Part shown: piece by piece, positions 53,138 to 62,400 of the stretch | How the letters are laid out: every line of letters begins with the position of its first letter | Numbering within the stretch: the stretch's first letter is position 1 | Assembly (NCBI RefSeq): GCF_001402915.1 | Contig: NZ_CP012945.1 | Location: forward strand, 3,139,501-3,203,500 | Reading direction: 5' to 3' | DNA: 64,000 bases | Origin: Devosia sp. A16 | GTDB taxonomy: Bacteria > Pseudomonadota > Alphaproteobacteria > Rhizobiales > Devosiaceae | Notes under the pieces: generated by a model | The model's input: the letters and a program-made list of their open reading frames with translations, nothing else | What the model was told of the DNA's origin: nothing | Databases searched by the model: none | Translations under genes and position numbers: made by a program

Positions 53138-53842
53138 CTAGTTCGCCCTGAGCAGCGTCAGCCCCATTGGCTCGCCGTCGGCGTTGAACGCTTCGCGCTC
53201 GCCGGTCACCGAGTCCCGGCGCCATTCGGCCACTGCACCGGCCTTCAGGTGCAGATGGAAATCCGACCGCATCACGTTGATGAAGCCCATGGCCGGCTTC
53301 ACCGTCTCGATGGTGCCGCGCCAGAACTGCTGGAAGCCGGGGCGCTTGAAGCCGATGACCACCGGGGATTGCGCCGCCTGTGCATCTTCCAGCGGCAGGC
53401 GACCGGGGTCGGTTTCGCTGGCCTCGACCCGCTCGCCCGGCGGCGTGTCCGGCTTGGCGTCGATGGCGGTGCCGACGCCCAGCGCAGCCACCGCCGCATC
53501 GAACGGCTCGATCCCGTCGAAGCCGACAATGCCGCAGATGTAGCTGCCGTCGGCGCGGTTGAGGTCGATGCGTGGATAGGCCTTGTCCTTCATCACGCTG
53601 GTGCGGTCGATGATGATCTCGGCGACCGAGCCCAGTTCGATCCGGCTTTCGTGCTCGGCGCCGCCGATCACTGCCCAGCCGTTCTCGAAGCTTACGCTCT
53701 CGACGACGCCGATGCGCTCATGCGTAGCGCCGAGGTGCCGCGCCGTTACCATCAGCTTGCCGATGGCGGGGAGGCTAGCAAGGACATCCTGGGCGCTTGC
53801 GTCGAGGCGGGCGCGGGACAGGGGGGTGGGCTTGTCGAGCAT
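53138..53842 (-). CDS. Short HemS/HmuS-like heme utilisation protein
   Basis: 234 aa. The pattern VTARHLGATHERIGVVESV, an RIELGSVAEI strand, then SDFHLHLKAGAVAEW followed by an FNADGEPMG turn, resembles one lobe of the HemS/ChuS/HmuS cytoplasmic heme-handling family, at about two thirds of its usual length. The match is by eye and moderate; the ChuX/HutX family is the other candidate. ATG at 53842, 10 bases after the ABC gene, last gene of the heme receptor operon. Confidence 0.5.
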   Translation of the reverse strand: MLDKPTPLSRARLDASAQDVLASLPAIGKLMVTARHLGATHERIGVVESVSFENGWAVIGGAEHESRIELGSVAEIIIDRTSVMKDKAYPRIDLNRADGSYICGIVGFDGIEPFDAAVAALGVGTAIDAKPDTPPGERVEASETDPGRLPLEDAQAAQSPVVIGFKRPGFQQFWRGTIETVKPAMGFINVMRSDFHLHLKAGAVAEWRRDSVTGEREAFNADGEPMGLTLLRAN

Positions 53843-53852
53843 CGGGGAATCC

Positions 53853-55616
53853 TTATGCAAGTGCGGGTTCGAGTGAGGGGGAGGGCGCCGGCGAAGCGAC
53901 ACTCAGTTCCACGATGGTCAGGGCGCCGATGCCCTGCGGTTTGCGGTGCGCCACGATGACGAAGCCGGTGTTCGGCAACTCGCGCCTGAGCAGCGCCAGC
54001 AGCGAGGCTTCCGCTGCCGCATCGAGGGCGCTGGTTGCTTCATCGAGGAATGCCCAGTCGGGCCTCAGCAGCAGCAGGCGCGCCAGCGCCAAACGCTGCT
54101 GTTCGCCGCCAGAAAGTCCCAGGCCCCGTCCTTCGGCGTTGCCGTCGCTCTCCAGCCGGTCCCCCAGTCCCACTGCCTGCAGTGCGGCGATCCGTCCGGC
54201 CAGCGGGAATGTTTCGGGGGCGTGTGGATAGGCGACGATCTCGGTGAGCATCCCCGGCGGAAAGTAGGCCTGCTGCGGCAGGAAAAGGGCGTTGCCGGAG
54301 GGCTGGCCGATCAGTCCCTTGGCGTGCGGCCACACCCCGGCGATGGTTTTGATTAACGTGGTTTTCCCCAGGCCCGACGCCCCGGAAAGCCAGATCGCCT
54401 CGCCCGTTTTCAGCTTCAGCGCGTCGATGCCGAGCAGCGCCGCACCATCGGGCGTGAATACTTCGATCTTGCTCAGCGCCAGGGCACCGTCGTTCGAAGG
54501 GGTTCTCTCCGGGCCTCCAGCGAAGATCGGCGCCTCGCCAGTCGCGTCGAGGAACGCGTCGAGGCGCGACGAGGCGGCCACGAGGTCGGCGAGCGGTCGG
54601 TAAGAGAAGATGAACCATGACAGCGTCGTCACCACCTGGCTGAACGCCGATGCCAGTTGCATCAGTCCGCCGAAGGTCACCGAGCCGGCAAAGAACGCCG
54701 GCAACGCAAGGAAGGTGGGGATGCGGAGCACCGTGTAGCGATAGGGATAGGTGAAGCTCATCAGCCGCGTCTCGCGCCCGATCAGCCGCCGGCCATTGTC
54801 GAGCAGCCGCGCAAACCGTCCATTGAGATCGCGCGTCTCTGCCGCCTCGCCGCCGGTCAGCGCAATCGGCTCGGCATTCTCGCGCACGCGCACCAGACCG
54901 AAGCGGAAATCTGCCTCGCGTCGCTGCTGCTCCCCATAAAGCCGCCGCAGCGGCCGACCCAGCAGGTGAGTGAGGCTGGTGGAAAGTGCCACATAGAGGA
55001 ACGCGGCCCACACCATGTAGTGCGGAATTTCGGCGTCGATGCCGATGAAACCGAGCGGCAGCGAGAAGGTCGAGAGTCCCCACAGCACGGCCACGTAGGA
55101 AAAGATGGCGACCACGTTGGTGATGAGGTCGAGTGATAGCGGGATAATGCCGCTGCCGCCGCCATGCTCGCCTTGCGGGCCTGCAAGAAAGAAGCGGCAG
55201 TCTTCGGCAATGCGTTGGTCTGGATTGTCGAGCGGGGTGTTGCTCCCCTTGCCGCGCTCACGCTCCAGCCGCAGGAATGCCTTGCTGTTGAGCCAGCGGC
55301 TCATGAAGGCGGTCGTCAACGTCGTACGCCAGCGCAGTTCGAGATGCCGCCGCACGTAGTTCGAGCCGACTGTCAGGGTTACCGCGATCACCATGATGAC
55401 GGCGAAGATCCCCAGTTGCGTCAGCGCCTCGGCTGCATCGATCTGTTGCAAAGCATCGTAGAACGCTTTGCTCCACTCGATCATCCGCAGCGATACGAGG
55501 ATCTGGCTGAGCTCGAGCGCCAGCACCACGGCGTAGAGCACAATCCCGAGTTTTCCGCCCGTCCCTCCGATGGAGAGCCCGAGAAGTCGCCAGAACTGAC
55601 CAAGGACGCGGACCAT
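53853..55616 (-). CDS. SbmA/BacA-like ABC transporter, fused membrane and ATPase domains
   Basis: 587 aa. N-terminal ABC_membrane_2 domain with about six membrane segments (EWSKAFYDALQQ near the start, then LDNPDQRIAEDCRFF, the family hallmark), then an ATPase with Walker A SGASGLGKTT, signature LSGGEQQRLALARLL and Walker B FLDEATSALD. This family imports peptides, cobalamin or bleomycin and includes Rv1819c. ATG at 55616 after GGAGG. Its position between heme receptor and HemS-like genes suggests a role in moving heme or another TonB-receptor ligand across the inner membrane. Confidence 0.82.
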   Translation of the reverse strand: MVRVLGQFWRLLGLSIGGTGGKLGIVLYAVVLALELSQILVSLRMIEWSKAFYDALQQIDAAEALTQLGIFAVIMVIAVTLTVGSNYVRRHLELRWRTTLTTAFMSRWLNSKAFLRLERERGKGSNTPLDNPDQRIAEDCRFFLAGPQGEHGGGSGIIPLSLDLITNVVAIFSYVAVLWGLSTFSLPLGFIGIDAEIPHYMVWAAFLYVALSTSLTHLLGRPLRRLYGEQQRREADFRFGLVRVRENAEPIALTGGEAAETRDLNGRFARLLDNGRRLIGRETRLMSFTYPYRYTVLRIPTFLALPAFFAGSVTFGGLMQLASAFSQVVTTLSWFIFSYRPLADLVAASSRLDAFLDATGEAPIFAGGPERTPSNDGALALSKIEVFTPDGAALLGIDALKLKTGEAIWLSGASGLGKTTLIKTIAGVWPHAKGLIGQPSGNALFLPQQAYFPPGMLTEIVAYPHAPETFPLAGRIAALQAVGLGDRLESDGNAEGRGLGLSGGEQQRLALARLLLLRPDWAFLDEATSALDAAAEASLLALLRRELPNTGFVIVAHRKPQGIGALTIVELSVASPAPSPSLEPALA

Positions 55617-55677
55617 AAAGTGCCTCCGAAAAGAAAAGCGGGAGAGCCATGGCCGGCTCTCCCGCGGAATGAGCGGA

Positions 55678-57990
55678 TCAGAACTTCACTGAGGCGCCGA
55701 CCTTGAAGGTGCGGCCGGGTCCGGTCTGCAGCTCCGGCGGCGCATTGCCGGCATTGGTGCCGCCCGGGACGCCCGGCAGGTTGTAGCCGTTGAGCGTGTT
55801 GGGGAAGTAGCGGGTGTCGAAGATGTTCTGGATGCCGGCGGTGATCTCGATGTCCTCGGTCGGCTTCCACTTGGTGAAGGCGTCGAAGATCGCGTAGCCG
55901 TCCGGCTTGAAGGCATCGGGGTTGTTGCGGTGCTCGGGGCCGGCGGCGAAGGTGCCGAACACTTCGAATTCGAGGTCGTTTTCGGGCAGCTCGTAGCGGA
56001 GGCCCAACACCGTGGTCAGCGGTGTCGCCGGCTCGTACCAGCCCTCGGCCGCGTCCGGCGACGCCTGCTGACGGCCGTACTGGTAGGTGACGGCGGTGTT
56101 GAAGAACAGGTTCTCGTAAACTTCGAACTCGCTGGCGAGCTCGATGCCCGAGAGTTTCACCTTCGACAGGTTGACCGAGGTGTAGGTATCGGGCGCCACT
56201 TCCTGCAGGCGCTGGATGAAATCTGTGTAGTTGGAGTGGAACGCCGTGGCGCTGATCCAGCCCGTCTCGAACTCGCCGCGGACGCCGACTTCGTAGCTCT
56301 TCACCGTCTCGGGACGCAGGTTCGGGTTGGGGATCACTTCGCCGCCCGAGAACGGATCGAGGCTGGAGACGAACAGCTGCTGGCTGGTCGGCATCTTGTA
56401 GCCTTCGTTGTAGGCGACATAGGCCGAGATCGCGTCGGTGAACTGGTACTTGGCCGAGATGCTCTTGATCAGCGTCTGCGAGTCGATCTTTTCCGGCTTG
56501 AAGCCGGGCAGGTAGGGTGGCGCCTTCCCCTTGGTCGGATCGATCGAATAGGTGGCGTAGCGCAGCCCCGGCGTGATCGTCAGCTTCTCGTCGAAGAGCT
56601 TGATCTCGTCCTGGATGTAGAGGTCGGCCCGCACCGTCTCGACATCCGGGAAGCTGAAACCGCTATACTCGGCGTGGCCCGACACCCCGGTGCGCGAATT
56701 GTAGGTGTCGGTGTAATCGTCATAGAGCGTGTTGGCGATGTCGCCGTCGAAGCCGTAGGTCAGCGTGTGGCTGCTGGCCCCGAGCTCGAAGCTGGAGATC
56801 GCCTGGATCTCGGCTTCGAGGAACGCCTCGCGATAGTCCCGCACCGCGTGGTTGGTGGTGTAGTAGGAGACCGGCAGCGCGTAGCTCTGCTTCTTGAAGC
56901 TGTCGGTGCCGCGACGCTGCGGCGAATAGCTCAGGTCCCACTTCAGGCTGTCGATGAAGCCGTTATTGACCTGCCACTCGTGCTCGATGGCAAAGCGCGG
57001 GCGCTCGACGATCACCGAGCGGGTCCACTCATCGACATTGTACTGGCTGCTGGTGGTCGGGGTGCCGCTGACCGCGTTGGCCGCGGTATCGACCTGGTAC
57101 ACGTCGGTCTTGCGGTTGTTCCATTCGGCGGTGACTTCGATGCGGTGGTCGGCGTTGGGCGTCCACACCGCCTTGGCCATGCCGTTATAGGCCTCGGCGT
57201 CGGTGGGGAAAAACCTGTCGCATGACCAGTTCGGCGCCCGGGCGCAGCCCCAGATGCCGCCATCGGCGCGGGCGTTGGACAGCGTCGCCTCATGCGACGA
57301 GACATGCCCGAGCGAGCCCAGTACTTTCAGGCCGTTGCCGAAATCGTAGGCGGCGTTGATCTGCTGGCGGAAGCTGCGATCGTAGCTGTCGAAGGCGGTC
57401 TTGATCTCGACGGCCCACGGCTTTTCGCTGTCGTCGAGCAGGTCCTCGGGATCGAGCGTCTGGAACGACACCACGCCGCCGAGCGCTTCGGCGCCCCACA
57501 GCACGCCGGCCGGCCCCTTGACGATCTCGACCTGCTTCATGTTCCACGGGTCGATCACGTCGCGACCGCCGTCGATGATGCTCTCGATGGTGCGCGATCC
57601 GTCGACCTGCATCTGCACGCGATTACCGCTGACGCCGCGGATGGTGAAGCCACCCAGTTGCGCCCAGGGTTGCGTCGCCGACGACGACCGGTCCACCTGC
57701 ACGCCGGGCTCGAGCCGGACCAGGTCCTGGATGTCGCGGATCATCCGCTTCTCCAGCGTCTCACCGTCGATGACGGTCACCGTCGCCGGCACATCCAACA
57801 CGCTCTTGGCGTTGCGCTGCGCGATGAAGGTGATGCGCTTGAGGATAGTGGTCTGTGCCTCGGTCAGCTCCTGCGCCGCGACCGGCTGCGGCATGGCGCA
57901 CAGCAGCGTCGCAACGCTGATGCCGACCAGTGACCAAGGTGAGATACGCGCGCGCGCCGATGCACGCGCGACATGCGGCCGATAAGACAT
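55678..57990 (-). CDS. TonB-dependent heme/hemoglobin receptor
   Basis: 770 aa with a signal peptide ending near VAAQ. The plug domain (VLDVPATVTVIDG, LVRLEPGVQVDRS, MKQVEIVKGPAG) is followed by the beta-barrel. The NPNL motif typical of heme receptors is present (VIPNPNLRPE); the FRAP motif reads YKMP. The C-terminus ends in Phe, as outer-membrane barrels do. ATG at 57990. It carries heme across the outer membrane using the TonB-ExbBD complex encoded just upstream. Confidence 0.9.
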   Translation of the reverse strand: MSYRPHVARASARARISPWSLVGISVATLLCAMPQPVAAQELTEAQTTILKRITFIAQRNAKSVLDVPATVTVIDGETLEKRMIRDIQDLVRLEPGVQVDRSSSATQPWAQLGGFTIRGVSGNRVQMQVDGSRTIESIIDGGRDVIDPWNMKQVEIVKGPAGVLWGAEALGGVVSFQTLDPEDLLDDSEKPWAVEIKTAFDSYDRSFRQQINAAYDFGNGLKVLGSLGHVSSHEATLSNARADGGIWGCARAPNWSCDRFFPTDAEAYNGMAKAVWTPNADHRIEVTAEWNNRKTDVYQVDTAANAVSGTPTTSSQYNVDEWTRSVIVERPRFAIEHEWQVNNGFIDSLKWDLSYSPQRRGTDSFKKQSYALPVSYYTTNHAVRDYREAFLEAEIQAISSFELGASSHTLTYGFDGDIANTLYDDYTDTYNSRTGVSGHAEYSGFSFPDVETVRADLYIQDEIKLFDEKLTITPGLRYATYSIDPTKGKAPPYLPGFKPEKIDSQTLIKSISAKYQFTDAISAYVAYNEGYKMPTSQQLFVSSLDPFSGGEVIPNPNLRPETVKSYEVGVRGEFETGWISATAFHSNYTDFIQRLQEVAPDTYTSVNLSKVKLSGIELASEFEVYENLFFNTAVTYQYGRQQASPDAAEGWYEPATPLTTVLGLRYELPENDLEFEVFGTFAAGPEHRNNPDAFKPDGYAIFDAFTKWKPTEDIEITAGIQNIFDTRYFPNTLNGYNLPGVPGGTNAGNAPPELQTGPGRTFKVGASVKF

Positions 57991-58102
57991 GCCTGCCCCC
58001 GAAAGAAACCGAAGATGTTGGCTGGCTGTCGGCGCGCCGCACGCCGCATGGCTTGCTGGTGTTACGGCCCCTCGCGGGCCGATGCTCACGCTCTATTAAA
58101 GG

Positions 58103-58117
58103 TGAGTATCTGAGTCA
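58103..58117. promoter_or_regulatory. Candidate iron-responsive (RirA-type) operator, receptor promoter
   Basis: TGA-N9-TCA spacing (TGAGTATCTGAGTCA), the form reported for rhizobial iron-responsive operators. About 110 bp upstream of the heme receptor start. Confidence 0.5.
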
Positions 58118-58127
58118 AGTTTAAATG

Positions 58128-58640
58128 CTATTGCGCCAGCTCCGCCGTGCGGTTGTAGGCGGCGGTGAAGCCGGCAAGCGACAGCGGCACGGTGACCGGC
58201 TGCCCGTCGTCGACCTTCACCCCGGTGACCTCGAGGGTGGTGCCGACCTTCATGGCGCTCAGCGCCACCTCGTCGAGATCGAGCGGCACCAGGCATCCGG
58301 TCGAAACACAGGTGAGGAAGGGCAGGGCCTCGCCCAGCTGCTGGCCGTCGATACCGAGCCGGACGCCGGCGTCGAGCCTCAGCCCGAACGCCGTCAGCAG
58401 CATGCCTTCGGCCTTGTTGCCGCTGGGAGCCGCCAGCTCTACCGCCACCAGCGCGGTACCGGTCTGCGGATTCCCCGCGGTCTGCGAGAACGCACAATCC
58501 TTGCCGGCTTCGACCAGCGTGCAGTTCACCGTCCAACTGCCATGCGCTTCGTTCAGTGCCGAGGCGCCGCCCGGCAGCGTCGCCTGCGCCAGGGCCGGGG
58601 AAGTCGTCACCAACAGGGCGGCCGCAAGAGCCCGCCTCAC
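58128..58640 (-). CDS. Invasion-associated locus B (IalB) family protein
   Basis: 170 aa. Signal peptide (VRRALAAALLVTTSPALAQ), then GSWTVNCTLVEAGKDCAFSQ with two Cys, and a CVSTGC pair, matching the small exported IalB family found in Bartonella and rhizobia. GTG at 58640 overlaps the previous stop (GTGA). Its role in a heme operon is unclear. Confidence 0.8.
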   Translation of the reverse strand: MRRALAAALLVTTSPALAQATLPGGASALNEAHGSWTVNCTLVEAGKDCAFSQTAGNPQTGTALVAVELAAPSGNKAEGMLLTAFGLRLDAGVRLGIDGQQLGEALPFLTCVSTGCLVPLDLDEVALSAMKVGTTLEVTGVKVDDGQPVTVPLSLAGFTAAYNRTAELAQ

Positions 58641-59434
58641 GACCCCACCCTCGCATCCTTCAGCGGACGGTTGAGGGCGCGACGGGCCTCGCCGGCCATC
58701 TTCACCAGGGTCGTATGCATGTCCTTGGACGAGGTGAGTTCGGTGTCGAACCAGACGCGGCGGACCTCGTCGCCATCGGCAAGGTCCATGCCCTCGGCGT
58801 CGACGCCGATCAGCCGCCATTTGCCCGGCGCGGCCTTGGCGAAGTGCTCGGCATAAAGCCCGACCGCCTCACCGTGATCGTCGTTCATGTGCTCGACGGC
58901 GCTCGGCTCGGTCTCGGCCAGTTCGGGGTTTGCCGGGTTGGTGTTGAGCAGGTGCTCGCGCGTCAGCGCATAGGCGCGCCCGAAGCCGCCATTGTACGAT
59001 GCGCTTTTCGGCTCCAGCCGGAAATAGCGGAAGTCGCTCAGCCCCGAATAGAGCTTGGCCTTCTGCTGGTGGATCAGGTAGCGCGTGTCGAGCCGCCGAT
59101 GCTCCTCGCTGTCGCGCGCGACTTCACGCGCCTCGCAGGCGATGGTGACGCGGGCATGCGCCAGCGGGTCCCCTCGGCCCGGATAGCCGATCAGCAGCGA
59201 ACAGCGCGGATCGTTCAGCAGCGCCCCGGTATGGGCAGCGAGCTTTGAGATCAGGATGATCGGCGCGCCGTCGAAATCGGTGGACACGCCGACCCGAGTG
59301 GCGATCGGCCAGCCGGTGCCCGGCTCGAGCGTCGCCAGGGATCCCGACCTTGCGGTGCGGATCAGCGTCTTGGCCTCGCGTACCGCTTCGGCCGTGGTTT
59401 CGAGGAGCACGTCCTTCTTCTCTTCTTCCTGCAT
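58637..59434 (-). CDS. HugZ-type heme utilisation protein (FMN-binding split-barrel fold)
   Basis: 265 aa. The N-terminal pyridoxamine-phosphate-oxidase-like barrel begins SGSLATLEPGTGWPIATR; the C-terminal DUF2470-like domain contains EHMNDDHGEA. HugZ proteins degrade or hold heme. GGAGG lies seven bases upstream of the ATG at 59434, so this start is preferred to 59452. Confidence 0.85.
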   Translation of the reverse strand: MQEEEKKDVLLETTAEAVREAKTLIRTARSGSLATLEPGTGWPIATRVGVSTDFDGAPIILISKLAAHTGALLNDPRCSLLIGYPGRGDPLAHARVTIACEAREVARDSEEHRRLDTRYLIHQQKAKLYSGLSDFRYFRLEPKSASYNGGFGRAYALTREHLLNTNPANPELAETEPSAVEHMNDDHGEAVGLYAEHFAKAAPGKWRLIGVDAEGMDLADGDEVRRVWFDTELTSSKDMHTTLVKMAGEARRALNRPLKDARVGS

Positions 59435-59459
59435 CGCAATGCCTCCGAACATGAACTGA

Positions 59460-60593
59460 CTAGAACCCGAGCGGGACGTCGAACTGCCAGGACGAACGAC
59501 CGGCGGCCTCGGGAATGGGGGGGAAAGGGGCTGCGCGCTTCACCGCGGCGAGCGACGCCTCGTCGATAGCGGCGTTGCCCGAGCTGCGCAGCAGCGCAAC
59601 CTTCAGCAGATTACCCTCGGCGCCGACCACGAACCTTACCGTGGCCTCGCCCCTGGTGTCTCTGGTCTTCGGCGCTCGCGCGGCGCGCACCACCTTGGTC
59701 TGCACGAGACCCGGATATTTGCTTGCGGCCGCACTGCCGCCGTCGTTCTGCTTGCCGGCGCCTCCACCGGATTTCTTTGCAGCGCTGTCGGCTTCCGCCG
59801 CGCCGCCATTGCCGAGGCTCGCCTGTTTCGACGGCGGCTTCTTCTCAGGTTTCTTCTCGGCGGGCTTTTCAGCTTGCTTCGGCCTTTCCTCGGCCCGTTC
59901 CTTCGGCGGCTCTTTGGCTGGCTCGAGCGTCTCGGCCACCGGCTTGCGAACAATCCGGGGCTTCGGGATCGGCGCGACCTGGAGCTCTTCTTCGATCACC
60001 GGCGACAGGCTGGCGGTTTCCAGCGGTTTCATCACTTCGGCCGGCTTTGCCAGCGCCGGCGGAATCTGCTGGACCGGCGGCTCCGGCGTAAGTTGCCCGA
60101 TCGTCGCCGTGCGCACCGCTTCGAGTGGATCGGACTGTGATGGCGCGACACTGTCGGCAACCCCCATTGCCGCGGCATCGATCATCTGCGGCAACACGGC
60201 TTCGACGGGCGCGATCGGATCGGTGGCCACGGTCAACACGTCGGCCGAGGGGATCTCTTCGGTTTCAGTGGGCATGATCTTCGCCACCTCGACCCGCGCC
60301 GCGACCGCTTCCACGGCTCTGGCCGGCTCGGTCTCCGCCACTTCGATCGGCTCGGCTTCTGCGATCTCCGGCACCTCTTCCGCCTCGACCTCCGCCCCGG
60401 AAGAAACCAGCGTTTCGGTCGCCTCGCTGATCTCCTCGGTCGGGTTGCTCGTGGCCGTGTCGACCGAGATGATCTCGACGGCGACCGATTCCGCCGCGGT
60501 CTCGTCGACCACGGGTTCGAGGTTCAGGAACACGAAGGCTCCGGCGATCAGCCCCATATGGATGCCGGCGGAGGCGAGGGCGGCCCGCTTCAT
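59460..60593 (-). CDS. tonB: TonB
   Basis: 377 aa. One N-terminal membrane anchor (IHMGLIAGAFVFLNL), a long acidic then Pro/Lys-rich linker (about residues 40-285) that spans the periplasm, and the C-terminal TonB domain (RGEATVRFVVGAEGNLL, ending SSWQFDVPLGF). It passes proton-motive energy to the heme receptor. Confidence 0.88.
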   Translation of the reverse strand: MKRAALASAGIHMGLIAGAFVFLNLEPVVDETAAESVAVEIISVDTATSNPTEEISEATETLVSSGAEVEAEEVPEIAEAEPIEVAETEPARAVEAVAARVEVAKIMPTETEEIPSADVLTVATDPIAPVEAVLPQMIDAAAMGVADSVAPSQSDPLEAVRTATIGQLTPEPPVQQIPPALAKPAEVMKPLETASLSPVIEEELQVAPIPKPRIVRKPVAETLEPAKEPPKERAEERPKQAEKPAEKKPEKKPPSKQASLGNGGAAEADSAAKKSGGGAGKQNDGGSAAASKYPGLVQTKVVRAARAPKTRDTRGEATVRFVVGAEGNLLKVALLRSSGNAAIDEASLAAVKRAAPFPPIPEAAGRSSWQFDVPLGF

Positions 60594-60594
60594 C

Positions 60595-61032
60595 TCACGG
60601 CTCGCGCTGCTGCGTGATCAGCCCGATGCGGGCATAGCCGGCGCGGCTCAAGTCGCTCATCACCTGCATGATCAGCCCGTAATCGGCCGTGGCGTCGCCA
60701 CGGATGTAGAGCCGCTGCTGCGTGCCGGCGTCGCCCGCGGCGGTCGCCACCGAGGTCAGCAGCGTGTCGAGCGAGATCTGGTCCTCGCCGAGATAGACCT
60801 GGCCCTCAGGGTCCACCGAGATAGTAAGGGGCTTGGTGCCCTCGACCTTCATTTCCGGCGCGTTGGTCTCCGGCAGGTCGAGCGGCACGCCCGAGGTGAG
60901 CAGCGGCGCCGTCACCATGAACACGATCAGGAGCACCAGCATCACGTCGACCAGCGGCGTCATGTTGATCTCGCTGATCGCCTCGCCGCGCCGGCCGCGC
61001 CGCCCCCGCGTGCTCTGCAGCGACATGCTCAT
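60595..61032 (-). CDS. exbD: ExbD
   Basis: 145 aa. SEINMTPLVDVMLVLLIVFM holds the single membrane helix with the essential Asp. The ATG at 61032 overlaps the exbB stop by one base (TGATG). Starts at 61032 or 61026 are possible. Confidence 0.9.
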   Translation of the reverse strand: MSMSLQSTRGRRGRRGEAISEINMTPLVDVMLVLLIVFMVTAPLLTSGVPLDLPETNAPEMKVEGTKPLTISVDPEGQVYLGEDQISLDTLLTSVATAAGDAGTQQRLYIRGDATADYGLIMQVMSDLSRAGYARIGLITQQREP

Positions 61033-61748
61033 CAGACATTCCCCCGCGCATCGAGCTGCCGCGACAGCAGCACCGAAACCCGGTCGGCGAACGCCTCGAG
61101 CCGGCCGATCAGCCGTCCGGCATCGCCCGAAAGCTTGTTGTAGGCGATCACCGCCGGAATGGCGGCGAGCAGCCCGAGCGCCGTCGCGAACAGCGCTTCG
61201 GCAATGCCCGGCGCGACCACGGCAAGACTGGTGGATTTGGCTGCGGCAATCGAGGTGAAGGCATTCATGATGCCCCACACCGTGCCGAACAGCCCGACGA
61301 ACGGCGCCGCGCTGCCGACCGTCGCCAGCAGCGACAGGCTGCGATCGAGCTTCTCGCTCTCGGCCGCAACCGTGGTGTCGAGCACGATGCGGAGCCTAGC
61401 CTGCAAGCCGCCGGAATTGGCGGCGTTTTCGGCGTGGCTGCCGTTCCACTCTTCCATCGCCGCGGCGAACAGCGCGCCCAGCCCGGTCCGCGGGCCGTCC
61501 TTCAGCCGAGCATAGATCTGCGGCAGCGGCTCGCCCGAGGCGAAGATCCTGTCGAACGCCTGCATCTCGCGCTTCGCGCGGGCGTAGGCGGCGGTCTTGG
61601 CAAAGATCACCGCCCAGCAAGCGATCGAGGCGAACAGCAGCCCCAGCATCACCGACTTCACCACCCAGTCCGCCTGCATGAACAGCGCGAACATCGACAT
61701 GTCATGTGCCGCCGCAACCGGCTCGACAGCTTCGACGATCGTTTCCAT
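61032..61748 (-). CDS. exbB: ExbB
   Basis: 238 aa with three membrane helices; GSAAPFVGLFGTVWGIMNAF is the MotA/TolQ/ExbB channel motif. ATG at 61748 overlaps the preceding stop by one base. Forms the proton channel with ExbD. Confidence 0.9.
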   Translation of the reverse strand: METIVEAVEPVAAAHDMSMFALFMQADWVVKSVMLGLLFASIACWAVIFAKTAAYARAKREMQAFDRIFASGEPLPQIYARLKDGPRTGLGALFAAAMEEWNGSHAENAANSGGLQARLRIVLDTTVAAESEKLDRSLSLLATVGSAAPFVGLFGTVWGIMNAFTSIAAAKSTSLAVVAPGIAEALFATALGLLAAIPAVIAYNKLSGDAGRLIGRLEAFADRVSVLLSRQLDARGNV

Positions 61749-62161
61749 CAGATGCCGAACTCCACGCCCTTGAGCCGCGACACGGTGCTGAGGCCGGCGA
61801 GACAAAGTTTCGGGTCGAGCCCGCTGCCCTCGCGGGCGACGACATCGTTGATCAGCACGCGGCTGACCTTGTCGCAGCCGAGTTCGCCGATGTCGAACTG
61901 CAGCACCCGCGTCTTGCCTTCGGGCATGGCCTTGAAATCCAGCGACACCAGCCGCTCGATGCCACCGCCGGCGCCGAACAGCGCAATCTCGAAGGCGGAG
62001 CGGGTGAGCTCGGTGCCGAGCTTGTTGGTGGCAAGGAAGGTGACGCGACAGCCGGTGTCGTTCGGGGTCAGCGCGTTCAGTTCGAGCGTCAGCGCCGGCG
62101 CGTCCTGGGCGAGGGCCGGCGTAACGCATAGCGCCGCCAGCAGTGGGAAAACGAGGCGCAT
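61748..62161 (-). CDS. Exported hypothetical protein of heme/TonB operon
   Basis: 137 aa with a signal peptide (MRLVFPLLAALCVTPALAQ) and a mature part with three Cys (GCRVTF, LGCDK, LCLAG). It resembles no family I can name. Translationally coupled to exbB, so probably a periplasmic partner of the TonB system. Confidence 0.7.
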   Translation of the reverse strand: MRLVFPLLAALCVTPALAQDAPALTLELNALTPNDTGCRVTFLATNKLGTELTRSAFEIALFGAGGGIERLVSLDFKAMPEGKTRVLQFDIGELGCDKVSRVLINDVVAREGSGLDPKLCLAGLSTVSRLKGVEFGI

Positions 62162-62171
62162 GGCGGCGCTC

Positions 62172-62339
62172 CTATTTGTTGAGGACGAGTTTGCCCTGCC
62201 GCGTGATCCGCAGCCGGTAGACGAGACCCTGGTGGGCGATGCCGATCTCGGTGGCGCCGCCGAACAGCTCCTCGGTGGTGAAGCTCGGCAGGCCGACCTG
62301 CTGATCGGCCCTGGCTGCCGTCTCCGGTAGCGCCGTCAT
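62172..62339 (-). CDS. hemP: Hemin uptake protein HemP
   Basis: 55 aa. LPSFTTEELFGGATEIGIAH then YRLRITRQGKLVLNK is the HemP signature. ATG at 62339 with TTGAGGAC upstream. HemP in rhizobia and Burkholderia aids heme receptor expression. First gene of the operon running to the IalB gene. Confidence 0.88.
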   Translation of the reverse strand: MTALPETAARADQQVGLPSFTTEELFGGATEIGIAHQGLVYRLRITRQGKLVLNK

Positions 62340-62400
62340 GTCCTCAAGATCCTCAAGTCGCACCCTGGTTACCCCGACCGCTCGCCGTTCGATTAAAACA

